Of a stretch of DNA of 64,000 nt, positions 7,554 to 16,248 are shown piece after piece. The DNA comes from CAZKWG01 sp964615375 (lineage in GTDB: Bacteria; Myxococcota_A; UBA796; CAZKWG01), in the NCBI GenBank assembly GCA_964615375.1, contig CAZTOW010000009.1, forward strand, positions 124,001 through 188,000. The letters are read 5' to 3'. Below the pieces are notes generated by a model, which was not told where the DNA came from, did no database searches, and worked only from the letters and a program-made list of their open reading frames with translations. How positions within the stretch are numbered: the first letter of the stretch is position 1; every line of letters starts with the position of its first letter. The position numbers and the translations under genes were made by a program.

Positions 7554-10148
7554 ATGACGGCGCTGCTGGCCTCGCTCACCCTGTCCCTGCTCACGAGCGT
7601 CTCGCGCGCCCAGGAGCCCTCGTCTGCCGGCGAGCCGCCGGTCGAGGGCGCCCCGATCGAGCTGCTCATGGCGGTGGACGATCGCGAGACGCGCAGCCTC
7701 ACCAGCCCCGAGCTCACGATCCTCTACCCGGACGGGCGCAGCGTCGAGGCCCCGGCGCTCGACGACGGCACCGACCCCGCGGACAAGTTCAAGGGTGACC
7801 GCCTCTGGGTCTCGCGGCTGACGCTCCCCGATGACGGGCGCGTGTGGGTGCTCCTCTCCGACACCGTCGCCGGCCGCACCCGGACCGTGCTGCGCAAGCC
7901 GATCGTGGTCTCCCCGCGCGGCGGGCGCGCCCAGATCAAGCTGGACGCGGAGTCGGCCGCCAACACCTCCACCGCCACGGGCGAGGAGCAGGAGACGCTG
8001 GCGAGCGTAGACCTGCAGAGCCCGCAGACCGCCGTGCTCAAGGGCGAGCGCGCCTTCCCCCTGGCCGCCGCCGCGGAGGTGGGCAAGCAGGAGGTGAGCT
8101 TCCAACCCTGGGCCTCCAACGCCACCAGCGCGGTCTTCACGCTGCTGGTCGGCGTGGCGATGGCCTCCTTCCTCCTGCGGGACACGCTGCGCCGCACGAT
8201 CCTCCGGCTGCGCTCGGCGGCGGACGCCACCCCCATCCCCGAGGAGCGCCCCCCCGAGGTCCCCCGCTGGGCGAGCGTCCTGGCGGTCGGATCCGCGCTC
8301 CTGCTCCTCGCCGTCGTCTGGGGGCCCGCGCTCCCGCGCATCGGCGGCGACTTCCTGGGCATCGAGTACGTCGACCACTACGGCACGCAGTGGTTCTACT
8401 GGTTCGTCGAGTACAACCGGCGCCTGGGCTTCGACGCCGACAGCACCAAGATGTTCTTCCACCCCTGGGGCAAGGACATCTTCAAGCACACCGGCTCCAA
8501 CGTGCTCGACGCGGAGCTGGCCATCCCCTTCCGCCAGTTCCTGGGGCCCATCCTCGGCTACAACGTCTTCGTGCTCTTCGGGCACGCGCTCTCCGGGCTC
8601 GCCTTCTACAAGCTCGCCCGCGAGCTCACCGCCGATCGTGTGGCCTGCGTCGTGGGCGCCGTGCTGTTCACGCTCCAGCCCTACCTGCTGCTGGAGATCC
8701 TGGAGGGCAGGCCCACTCAGGGCGTGGCGCTGCTGCCCGTCCTCTTCTTCTGGGCGCTCATCCGCTCGGGGCTGCGGCGCGGGATCTGGGCGCCCATCCT
8801 CGGCGGCGTCATGCTGGCGCTGAGCGGCTATCAGTACTGGTTCTACGCGCTCTTCGGCGGGCTCGCCGCCCTGGCGCACGGGGTGTGGCGGAGCCTCGCC
8901 CCCGCGCCGGGCTCGGGCGGGCGCGCCGCGACCCTGGCCCGGCATGCCGTCATGGCCGGCGTGGCCCTGGGCCTCACGCTGCCGGTGGCCCTGCCCATGG
9001 TCATCGCCACGGCCTCGGGCGAGGACGTCCCCGGCCTGCTGGACACCGACACCTGGTCCTGGGCGGCGTCAGCGCCGATCACGCGCGAAGGCATCCGCAT
9101 CGGCCTCTTCTCCTGGCAGCCGCTCCGCGCCGCCATGGGCTTCCTCGTCATCGACTCCGACGGCAACGAGCGCTTCCTGGCGCAGTACATCGCCATCCCC
9201 TGGGTCTTCGCGCTCGTGCTCCTGGTCTGGTTCCGGCGCCCGGGCAAGCTCGACCGCGCCACCTTCCTGGTGATGGCCGCGGTGCTCACGCTGATGGCGA
9301 TGGGGCCGGTCATCCTCATCGGCACCAGCGCGCTGCCCAACGTCGCCTACATCTACCTCGTGAAGTATGTCGGCTTCCTGCGCCGGCTCTGGTGGCCGAG
9401 CCGCTGCCTGCTCTACGTCATCCTGCTGTTCAGCCTCGCCCTCGTCCAGGCCCTGGCCTGGCTGCGGCGTCAGCCCCCGCGCTTCCAGGCGGCGGGCTTC
9501 CTCGGGCTCTGCGGGTGGTGGGCCTGGGACCTGCGCGACATCGGCACGCTCCCCTTCCCCACCTGGGACGGCACGGTCCCCGCCGGCTACCGCTGCCTGG
9601 CCAGCGGAGACACCAGCGGCGCCCTCATCGAGCTCCCCTACGCCTGGACCCAGGGGCACCTCTACTACCAGACCTACCACGAGCGCCCCCTGCTCGGCGG
9701 CATGCTCGAGGACAACCCCACGTTCACGCCCGTGGAATTCACCGAGTTCCGTACCACCAACCCGATGGTCAGCCGCCTCCTCTGGGGAGACCCCATCGGC
9801 AACCCCTTCGACTGGGACACGAAGGCCGAGGATCAGGTCTACGACCTCGGCTACCGCTACGTGGTCGTCCAGAAGGACGCCTTCTACCACCCGGCCGACG
9901 AGGAGGGCCCCAACCGCCTGGAGGTCCTGCTCAAGTCGCTGGACAGGTCCTTCAGCGGGGCCATCTACGACGACGGGCGCATCGCCATCTACGCGCCCTG
10001 GGGCGATCCCCTGCCCTGTGACCCGGCCACCATCGTCCCCGACCCGGCCCCCGTCGGCCCCACCGAGGCCAAGCAGGAGGTCCGCGAGCCGGACCCCGCC
10101 GACCAGATCTTCAACCGCGTGCTCAAGGCGGAGGAGGCCGAAGAGTAG
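7554..10148 (+). CDS. polytopic GT-C-like membrane protein with periplasmic N-terminal domain
   Basis: This 864-residue protein has a cleavable-looking signal (MTALLASLTLSLLTSVSRAQ), a periplasmic beta-rich domain to about residue 185, a transmembrane helix near 190-210, then about 10 more helices and a periplasmic C-terminal domain. The multi-pass core matches the proteins at 2989-5184 and 10152-11912. The EYVDHYGTQWFYW segment sits where GT-C enzymes have their acidic loop motif. The likely activity is transfer of a sugar from a polyprenyl carrier to a surface glycan or protein; the substrate cannot be read from the sequence. It follows a lipoprotein gene by 15 bases and ends 3 bases from a convergent paralog. 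Confidence 0.78.
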   Translation: MTALLASLTLSLLTSVSRAQEPSSAGEPPVEGAPIELLMAVDDRETRSLTSPELTILYPDGRSVEAPALDDGTDPADKFKGDRLWVSRLTLPDDGRVWVLLSDTVAGRTRTVLRKPIVVSPRGGRAQIKLDAESAANTSTATGEEQETLASVDLQSPQTAVLKGERAFPLAAAAEVGKQEVSFQPWASNATSAVFTLLVGVAMASFLLRDTLRRTILRLRSAADATPIPEERPPEVPRWASVLAVGSALLLLAVVWGPALPRIGGDFLGIEYVDHYGTQWFYWFVEYNRRLGFDADSTKMFFHPWGKDIFKHTGSNVLDAELAIPFRQFLGPILGYNVFVLFGHALSGLAFYKLARELTADRVACVVGAVLFTLQPYLLLEILEGRPTQGVALLPVLFFWALIRSGLRRGIWAPILGGVMLALSGYQYWFYALFGGLAALAHGVWRSLAPAPGSGGRAATLARHAVMAGVALGLTLPVALPMVIATASGEDVPGLLDTDTWSWAASAPITREGIRIGLFSWQPLRAAMGFLVIDSDGNERFLAQYIAIPWVFALVLLVWFRRPGKLDRATFLVMAAVLTLMAMGPVILIGTSALPNVAYIYLVKYVGFLRRLWWPSRCLLYVILLFSLALVQALAWLRRQPPRFQAAGFLGLCGWWAWDLRDIGTLPFPTWDGTVPAGYRCLASGDTSGALIELPYAWTQGHLYYQTYHERPLLGGMLEDNPTFTPVEFTEFRTTNPMVSRLLWGDPIGNPFDWDTKAEDQVYDLGYRYVVVQKDAFYHPADEEGPNRLEVLLKSLDRSFSGAIYDDGRIAIYAPWGDPLPCDPATIVPDPAPVGPTEAKQEVREPDPADQIFNRVLKAEEAEE

Positions 10149-10151
10149 GGC

Positions 10152-11912
10152 TCAGCGCCCGCCGCGATCCTGAATCCGGTAGAGCCGGCTCCCGTCCGGG
10201 TGCTCGACCTCCAGGATCAGGTTCTCGGTCAGCAGGCGCTCGACGGCCTCCCGCCGCTCGGGGGCCACATGCCAGGGGTGCCAGGCGAGCCAGGTGAAGC
10301 CCATGCTCCCCAGCGCGTCCACGCCCACCTTGAGCGGGAGCGCGCTGATCGCGCTCCACTGGGGCGAGCGGTAGCCCTCCCCGTAGGTGGCCTTCTCCAG
10401 CGCCACGAAGAAGGGGTTGGCCTCCACCCCCGCGTCCCCGGGCTCGCTGGAGAGGTCGAAGAAGACCGGCCGCCCGTGCCAGAGCTGGTAGGCCGCGTAG
10501 CGGGAGATCTCCGAGGCCCCGCTGGCCTCGCGCTGCGGCCAGTCCAGCACCGCGCCCGCCTCCGGCCGCTCGCGGAGGGTGGTCACGGCCGCCGGGATCC
10601 ACACCTCGGCGGAGGGCAGCGGGGTCGGGATGGGCGTGAACGCCAGGATCTCCAGGATCACCGCCCCGGAGAGCGCCCAGGGCAGCACGCGCGCGGCCCG
10701 CGGTAGCGCCGCGATCAGCCGCTCCGCCCCGAAGCCCGCCAGCACCGCGAGCCCCGCGAAGCCGAAGGCCATCGCCCGCACCGGCGTCGTGATCATCCGA
10801 TAGACCGGCCAGACCTCTCGGAGCCAGGACCACCAGGCCACCGGCACGGGCCGCCAGCCGTCTGGGGTCACCAGCAGGTAGGGCCCCATCGCCAGGAGCA
10901 GCGCCGCGACGGAGATCGCCGCCCAGCGCAGCCTCCCCCAGCCCGCGCCCAGCACGGCCAGGCCCAGCGCCACCCACCCCGCGTACACGCAGGTCATCGT
11001 CAGCGCCGCCCCGCGCACCACGCCCAGGTCCTGGCCCGGCAGGAGCACCCCGGACAGGGTCGCGAAGGAGGCCAGCGCGCCCCCGAGCTCATCCGGAGCC
11101 GGCAGCGCGCCCAGGCGCAGGCTCCCCGGCGGCGCGATGGCGTCGGGGTCCGCGAGCGCTGAGAACATCGGAGCCAGGAGCGGCGTCAGCACCAGCGCCG
11201 CCGCGCCGAGCGCCGTCGCCGTCCAGACCAGCGCGCCGACCTTCCCGCGCGCGTCCACACCCTGGAGCCGGTCGGCGAGGGCCGGGGCGAGCGCGAAGGG
11301 CAGCAGCAGGGGCGCGAGGAGGGCGAGGTGCAGGTCCGACAGGGCCACCGCGACCAGCGCCAGCGCCGCCAGCGCCGCCGAGCCCGGCCCCGGGGAGCGC
11401 GCCAGCCGCACCAGCGCCACCAGCGCCCAGGGCACCCAGGCCATCCCCAGCACCTCCGGCGCTCCGCTGGCGGCCCCCGCGCTGAGCAGCAGGCTGTTGA
11501 AGCCGAAGACCGCCGCCGAGACCAGCGCGCCCTCCCAGGCGAGCCCCGCCGTCCGCCCCAGCACCCAGGCCCCCGCCGCCGCCAGCCCGAGGTGCGAGAG
11601 CGCCAGCAGGTCGAAGGTGGTCACGGGGCCCAGCGCCGCGCGCGCCAGCGCGGAGAGCGCGTCGAAGAGCGGAGAGGGGCTGGCGAAAGACCCACCGAAA
11701 GGGGTGCCCAGCGTCGAGGTCGAGCTCGGCCAGCCCTCCCCCGCGGCGAGGCTGGCGCGCGCCGCGTCGGCGGTCCACATCGCGCGCCACCCGCTCCCCA
11801 GCTCGTCCCCGAGCAGGCGGCTGCCTCGCCCGACCAGCACCGGCCAGCACAGCGCGCACATCCAGGCGCCGAGCCAGATCGCCGCGACGACGCCCTTTCC
11901 TGGCCGCTTCAG
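10152..11912 (-). CDS. polytopic GT-C-like membrane protein, probable CTG start
   Basis: This is the third member of the local membrane-protein family: about 12 hydrophobic segments and a C-terminal periplasmic domain ending RLYRIQDRGGR. The first conventional start is the ATG at 11861, but it has no Shine-Dalgarno sequence and would cut the first transmembrane helix. The frame stays open to a CTG at 11912-11910 that overlaps the upstream stop as CTGA and has GGAGGG at good spacing. That adds 17 residues (LKRPGKGVVAAIWLGAW) and completes the helix, so I extend the gene to it. The substrate is unknown. It is the downstream gene of a two-gene minus-strand operon. Confidence 0.75.
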   Translation of the reverse strand: MKRPGKGVVAAIWLGAWMCALCWPVLVGRGSRLLGDELGSGWRAMWTADAARASLAAGEGWPSSTSTLGTPFGGSFASPSPLFDALSALARAALGPVTTFDLLALSHLGLAAAGAWVLGRTAGLAWEGALVSAAVFGFNSLLLSAGAASGAPEVLGMAWVPWALVALVRLARSPGPGSAALAALALVAVALSDLHLALLAPLLLPFALAPALADRLQGVDARGKVGALVWTATALGAAALVLTPLLAPMFSALADPDAIAPPGSLRLGALPAPDELGGALASFATLSGVLLPGQDLGVVRGAALTMTCVYAGWVALGLAVLGAGWGRLRWAAISVAALLLAMGPYLLVTPDGWRPVPVAWWSWLREVWPVYRMITTPVRAMAFGFAGLAVLAGFGAERLIAALPRAARVLPWALSGAVILEILAFTPIPTPLPSAEVWIPAAVTTLRERPEAGAVLDWPQREASGASEISRYAAYQLWHGRPVFFDLSSEPGDAGVEANPFFVALEKATYGEGYRSPQWSAISALPLKVGVDALGSMGFTWLAWHPWHVAPERREAVERLLTENLILEVEHPDGSRLYRIQDRGGR

Positions 11913-12553
11913 GACGCCCTCCGCGTCCCGGCCAGGTTCGGCACACCCGGGTTGTCCGGCGTCACCACCAGGGCGATCACGCCCCAGCGGCTGATCGAGG
12001 CCACCAGCTCCGCGCTCGGAGCGCGCTCCATCACCAGCACCGTGGGCCCGCCGCGCGCCGCCATCGAGGCGAAGGTGGCCTCCGAGGGCGGGTCAGCGCA
12101 GACGAAGACCCGACCCACCGCGCGCTCGGCGAGCGGCGTCAGCACCTGATCCAGCGAGACCTCCGCGAGGCTCCCGTGGACCGCCACCACGCAGCCCGGC
12201 TGCTCCACCAGCTCCACCACCATGTGCGGCACCACGTCCACCGCCACCGCGCGCACCCAGTGGACCCCGCCCAGCGCGAGCCAGCGCTCACCGAGGAGCA
12301 CCGGAGGCTGGGCACCACCGGGCTGCCAGGCGCGCAGCCGCGGCGGGTGCGCGGTCCGATAGAAGCCCTCGAGGGCCGGCAGCAGGTTGGCGCTGATCCA
12401 CGCGCGCCCGCGCAGCCAGCCGAACACGCCGATCAGCGCGATGGCCAGCAGCGCCGCCCAGACGAGGACGTCGGTGAAGCGCACGTCACCGCTGTCCGCG
12501 GCCAGCGCCGTGGACGGCAGAAGAGGGAGGAGGAGGAGTGCTCGAGCGCGCAT
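11909..12553 (-). CDS. secreted/membrane protein of unknown function
   Basis: This 214-residue protein starts MRARALLLLPLLPSTALAA, a signal peptide, then has a transmembrane helix around 25-45 (VLVWAALLAIALIGVFGWL) followed by about 165 cytoplasmic or periplasmic residues of alternating beta/alpha character. The ATG at 12553 is preferred over an upstream in-frame start because the signal begins there. Its TGA overlaps the probable CTG start of the GT-C-like gene, so the two form an operon. Partnership with the transferase is inferred. The family is not recognised. Confidence 0.68.
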   Translation of the reverse strand: MRARALLLLPLLPSTALAADSGDVRFTDVLVWAALLAIALIGVFGWLRGRAWISANLLPALEGFYRTAHPPRLRAWQPGGAQPPVLLGERWLALGGVHWVRAVAVDVVPHMVVELVEQPGCVVAVHGSLAEVSLDQVLTPLAERAVGRVFVCADPPSEATFASMAARGGPTVLVMERAPSAELVASISRWGVIALVVTPDNPGVPNLAGTRRAS

Positions 12554-12670
12554 CGTCGTGGCCCATATCACGCGCGACCTGTCACGGGATGTCGCGGCGC
12601 CCACGGATCCACGCTATAGTCTCATCTCCCTGGCAATACGCTCTTCTCGAAGCACACCACCGAGCGGTCT

Positions 12671-12720
12671 TGTAAAGAATGTCACGAAAGGTCTTGCGGT
12701 CGCCGTGACATTCCTTTACA
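12671..12720. promoter_or_regulatory. 16/17-bp inverted repeat upstream of MopE-like gene
   Basis: The left arm TGTAAAGAATGTCACG (12671-12686) and right arm CGTGACATTCCTTTACA (12704-12720) are reverse complements except for one extra base in the right arm; the loop is 17 bases. It ends 34 bases before the ATG at 12755 and is clearly less GC-rich than its surroundings. A dimeric regulator operator or a 5'-leader hairpin are both possible. Confidence 0.75.
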
Positions 12721-12754
12721 GTCATCTCGAAGTCGTTCACCGCGTGAGGTCTCC

Positions 12755-14464
12755 ATGCGCTCCATCTCCTTCGCTACCCCCTTCGCCCTCCTGGCCGTCC
12801 TGCTCGCCGGCTGCCCTGGCGATGACAAGACCGAGACCGGCAATGAAGAGACCGGCGGAGGAACCGGCGACTGCACCATCGACGCCGACGGTGACGGCTA
12901 CAATGAGTGCGAGGACTGCGACGACACCAGCGCCATGATCAACCCGGGCGCCGAGGAAGACTGCGACGGCGTAGACAACGACTGCGACGGCGAGCTGGAC
13001 GAGGGTGTCACCGGCACCTACTACCAGGACGCGGACGGTGACGGCTTCGGCGACAGCGGCGTGACCACCGACGCCTGCGAGGCTTCGGACGGCTGGGTGC
13101 CGGTCGATGGCGACTGCGACGACGCGGATCCCTACGTCTACCCCGGCGCCGAGGAGATCTGCGACGGCACGGACAACGACTGCAACGACACCATCGACGA
13201 TGGTCTCGACACGCAGACCTACTACCATGACGGTGACGGCGACGCCTACGGCGATCCCAACGAGTCCATCGAGGCGTGCGACATGCCCGATGGCTACACC
13301 GACAACGCCGACGACTGCGACGACCTGAACTCGATGGAGCCCGTACACGCGGACTCGGTGTCCGGCAGCCCGGAGGGCACCGGCACGATGACCAACCCCC
13401 TGGACACCATCCAGGGCGCCATCGACCTCGCTGAGAAGTGCGTCTACGCGATGCCGGGGACCTACAACGAGAACATCGACTTCACCGGGAAGAACATCCT
13501 GGTCAAGGGTGTGGACGGCACGGACCGCACCTTCATCGTGGGCACTGGCGACGGCTCGGTCGTCACCATCGCCTCCGGTGAGACCTCCGAGGCCATCCTG
13601 ACCGGCTTCACCATCATGAGCGGCTCCGGCACGGTCGAGGTCATCTCTGAGGAGCGTGAAATCGACTCCTACACGACCATGACCACCACGACCTACCGCT
13701 ACTACGGCGGCGGCGTCTACGTGTTCGAGTCGAGCCCGACGCTCTACGACCTCGTCATCACCGAGAACCAGCTGCCCGCGTACAGCTACAGCAACCCCTC
13801 CGACACGGAGGAGGTGTACGTGTACTCCTACGGCGGCGGCCTCTTCGCGGGCGACGCCACGCTGGACGCCTGGGACATCACCTTCTCCGACAACTACGCG
13901 GACAACGGCGGTGGTTCCTACTCCAACGACGCCACGACCGTGGCCGGCAAGTGGTTCGACTACTGGGACAACAGCGCCGCGAACGGCGGTGGCGCCTCGG
14001 TGGCCGGCACGGCCAGCTTCGACAACTCGATCTTCGCCGGCAACACCTCCAGCTCGGAGCTGACCTCCGGCGGCGCGGCGGTGGACGTCCAGGGCGGCTC
14101 GGTGACGCTGAACCAGGTCTCCACCTCGAACAACGACGGTGTGTCCTCGGTCTACCTCAGCTCCGGCGGCTCGCTGACCTCCTACAACTCCATCGTTTAC
14201 TGGAACGATGAGGGCTACATGATCGACGGCGAGACCGGCACCTCGCTCGACGTCAGCTACAGCGACGTGTACGGCGGCGCCTCCGGGAACTACGGCTCGG
14301 CCTACACCGACCCGACCGGCGCGATGGGCAACATCTCCGAGGATCCCGAGTTCACCTCGGCGACGGACCTCACCCTCGGCGCGGGCAGCCCGGCGGCCGG
14401 GACCGGCGACGGCGGTGTGGACATGGGCGCCTACGGCGGCGCGGACGGCGTCTGGGACGAGTAG
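12755..14464 (+). CDS. MopE-like metal-binding lipoprotein with right-handed beta-helix
   Basis: This 569-residue lipoprotein has the lipobox LAGC. Residues 40-195 carry several Asp/Cys-rich modules such as DADGDGYNECEDCDD, PGAEEDCDGVDNDCDG and DADGDGFGD, the putative metal-binding motif first noted in MopE-type copper/calcium proteins. From about residue 205 there is a parallel beta-helix region with the usual opening (GTMTNPLDTIQGAIDLA) and closing (DMGAYGG) patterns seen in large myxobacterial surface proteins. It should be an outer-membrane-anchored, probably exposed, metal-binding protein. GAGG is placed 5 bases before the ATG. It has a strong inverted repeat upstream and a terminator downstream, so it looks monocistronic and separately regulated. 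Confidence 0.88.
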   Translation: MRSISFATPFALLAVLLAGCPGDDKTETGNEETGGGTGDCTIDADGDGYNECEDCDDTSAMINPGAEEDCDGVDNDCDGELDEGVTGTYYQDADGDGFGDSGVTTDACEASDGWVPVDGDCDDADPYVYPGAEEICDGTDNDCNDTIDDGLDTQTYYHDGDGDAYGDPNESIEACDMPDGYTDNADDCDDLNSMEPVHADSVSGSPEGTGTMTNPLDTIQGAIDLAEKCVYAMPGTYNENIDFTGKNILVKGVDGTDRTFIVGTGDGSVVTIASGETSEAILTGFTIMSGSGTVEVISEEREIDSYTTMTTTTYRYYGGGVYVFESSPTLYDLVITENQLPAYSYSNPSDTEEVYVYSYGGGLFAGDATLDAWDITFSDNYADNGGGSYSNDATTVAGKWFDYWDNSAANGGGASVAGTASFDNSIFAGNTSSSELTSGGAAVDVQGGSVTLNQVSTSNNDGVSSVYLSSGGSLTSYNSIVYWNDEGYMIDGETGTSLDVSYSDVYGGASGNYGSAYTDPTGAMGNISEDPEFTSATDLTLGAGSPAAGTGDGGVDMGAYGGADGVWDE

Positions 14465-14486
14465 TCTCGACGGTCCTCCGACCGGG

Positions 14487-14506
14487 AGCCCCGCTTCGGC
14501 GGGGCT
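14487..14506 (+). terminator. hairpin terminator after MopE-like gene
   Basis: AGCCCCGC and GCGGGGCT form a perfect 8-bp stem capped by a TTCG tetraloop, 23 bases after the stop, followed by TCGTCGTT. The U-run is weak, but position and stability fit an intrinsic terminator. It could also serve the convergent gene at 14548. Confidence 0.75.
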
Positions 14507-14547
14507 TCGTCGTTCTGGGATCCACGCCATCCGCTGGACCCACCAGC

Positions 14548-16245
14548 TCAGCGCGACCAGATCTCCGGGATGCGGCGCGCGCGCGGGTCCAGCCCCTGCT
14601 CCGCGGCCGTGGCCTCGTCCGAGCGCCCGAGCTGCCGCAGCGCCCAGCTCTCGCGGGTGCGCAGGCTCTGGAGCTCCGGGGCGAGCTCCAGCGCGCGTCG
14701 AACCCGGCGGAGGCGCGCCTCCTTGCCCAGCTTCTCGCCGAGGTCTCGGCGCAGGTAATAGCGGATGCTGCCGCCGGCCCCGTAGGGCTCCTCCCTCCAG
14801 CGCTCCCAGCCCGCGTCGAACCAGGGGAGCGGCTCATCTCTCGCGCCCCCCAGGGAGACCGCGCCCACCGGACCCGCTGCGCTCCGACCTCCGCGGATGG
14901 GGATCCCGATCAACGCTGGCCTCAACCGCTCGAGGGTCTCCTGGACGCCCGCGAGCCGAGCCTCCCCCTCCGGCCCCTGCCAGCCCGCGCGCATCACCCG
15001 CGCCAGGCTCGCCCACGTGAGCCCCTGCGGATCGAGGACGGGGTTCCCCGTCATCCAGGCGAGCTGACCGACATCGGGCAGCAGGACCACCTCGTCCTCG
15101 GGGAGGGTCTCCAGCACGATGAGGTGCGCGGGGTGGACAGGAGGGGGTCTCGGCCCCAGCTCCAGCGTCTCCAGCGCCGCCCGAACGCTGCGTGTCGAGG
15201 TCTGCCCCGCTCCGAACACGCCGGTCTGCAGGTCGATGGCCATGGACAGGAGCGCCAGCGGCACCAGCGCGCGCCAGCCCGGCGCGGCGACCCCCAGGGC
15301 GAACCAGACCAGGGGCACGGCCGGCTGCAGCCAGCGCAGGTTGGGCATCCAGTCGCCCCCCACCGCCACCCCGAACAGGACGAGCCCCAGCGCGCCGAGA
15401 GCCGCCCAGGGCGCAGGCCCCGCCAGCAGCGCGCGGAGATCCCGGGAGATCCAGTAGAGCGCCGCCCCCAGGGCCAGGACCGCGAGCGGCGCGCCCACCC
15501 CCACCTGCGCGAGCCAGCCCAGCCCCCGCTCCAGCGAGCTCCCCACCCCTTCGGAGAGCTTGGCCAGCGTGGGCGCGGGCGCCAGGCTCCCGTAGAGCAG
15601 CGCCCGGAGGCCGAGCTGCGCGGCGAAGGGGCCGAGCCAGAGGGCGAGCTCAGGCGGGCGCGGGAGCCTCCGCTCCACCAGGGCCACGCGGAGCACCGCG
15701 AGCGCTCCCCAGACCACGCCCTCCACGCGCGCCACACCCAGGAGCCCGAAGCAGAGCCAGCTCTGGAGGCTACCGAGCCGGAGCACGCCGAGGACCAGGA
15801 GCAGCGTGACCAGCCCGCCCTCCAGCCCGCGCCCCGCCCAGTAGCCGACGATCGGAGACGCCGAGATCGCCAGGCCCACGGCGGCCCCGCGCGCCCCCCC
15901 CACCCGCAGCGCCACCAGCCCCACCGCCAGCGCCGTGCACAGCAGCCCGAGCCCCTGCGCCAGCGCCGCCCCTGGGAGCCCGAGCCCCAGGCCCGGCGTC
16001 AGCGCCAGGATCCAGAGCAGGTTGGAGTAGCCCTCCGTCGGCTCCAGGACCGGATGGAAGACCAGCCCCCTCCCCTCCGCCAGATTCCGGGCGTAGACCA
16101 GCGAGATGTAGGCGTCATCCACCAGCCCGCCGCCGTAGCTCGCCCAGCCCAGCAGCACCCCCAGGGCCCCCGGCGCTGCCGGCCAGAGGCGACCCAGCTC
16201 CCGGAGCCGCCCGCGGAGCTCCGGGAAGAGCGCGAGGGGAGGCAC
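14548..16245 (-). CDS. GT-C glycosyltransferase-like membrane protein (DDAYIS type)
   Basis: This 565-residue polytopic protein has the first-loop pattern DDAYISLVYARNLAEGRGL followed by PTEGYSNLLW. It is typical of decaprenyl-phosphate-sugar-dependent GT-C transferases such as the actinobacterial arabinofuranosyltransferases. The double Asp is the expected catalytic/metal site. About 10 transmembrane segments and a periplasmic C-terminus follow. Likely it moves a sugar from a lipid carrier to an envelope acceptor; the exact sugar is unknown. It starts with GTG three bases after the stop of the upstream lipoprotein gene, so they form an operon. Confidence 0.75.
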   Translation of the reverse strand: MPPLALFPELRGRLRELGRLWPAAPGALGVLLGWASYGGGLVDDAYISLVYARNLAEGRGLVFHPVLEPTEGYSNLLWILALTPGLGLGLPGAALAQGLGLLCTALAVGLVALRVGGARGAAVGLAISASPIVGYWAGRGLEGGLVTLLLVLGVLRLGSLQSWLCFGLLGVARVEGVVWGALAVLRVALVERRLPRPPELALWLGPFAAQLGLRALLYGSLAPAPTLAKLSEGVGSSLERGLGWLAQVGVGAPLAVLALGAALYWISRDLRALLAGPAPWAALGALGLVLFGVAVGGDWMPNLRWLQPAVPLVWFALGVAAPGWRALVPLALLSMAIDLQTGVFGAGQTSTRSVRAALETLELGPRPPPVHPAHLIVLETLPEDEVVLLPDVGQLAWMTGNPVLDPQGLTWASLARVMRAGWQGPEGEARLAGVQETLERLRPALIGIPIRGGRSAAGPVGAVSLGGARDEPLPWFDAGWERWREEPYGAGGSIRYYLRRDLGEKLGKEARLRRVRRALELAPELQSLRTRESWALRQLGRSDEATAAEQGLDPRARRIPEIWSR

Positions 16246-16248
16246 ACG

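Noticed and set aside
12671..12720. inverted repeat as a transposon end, attC site or terminator
   Set aside because: No transposase, integron genes or flanking target duplication are near, and it lies directly upstream of a gene start rather than after a stop.
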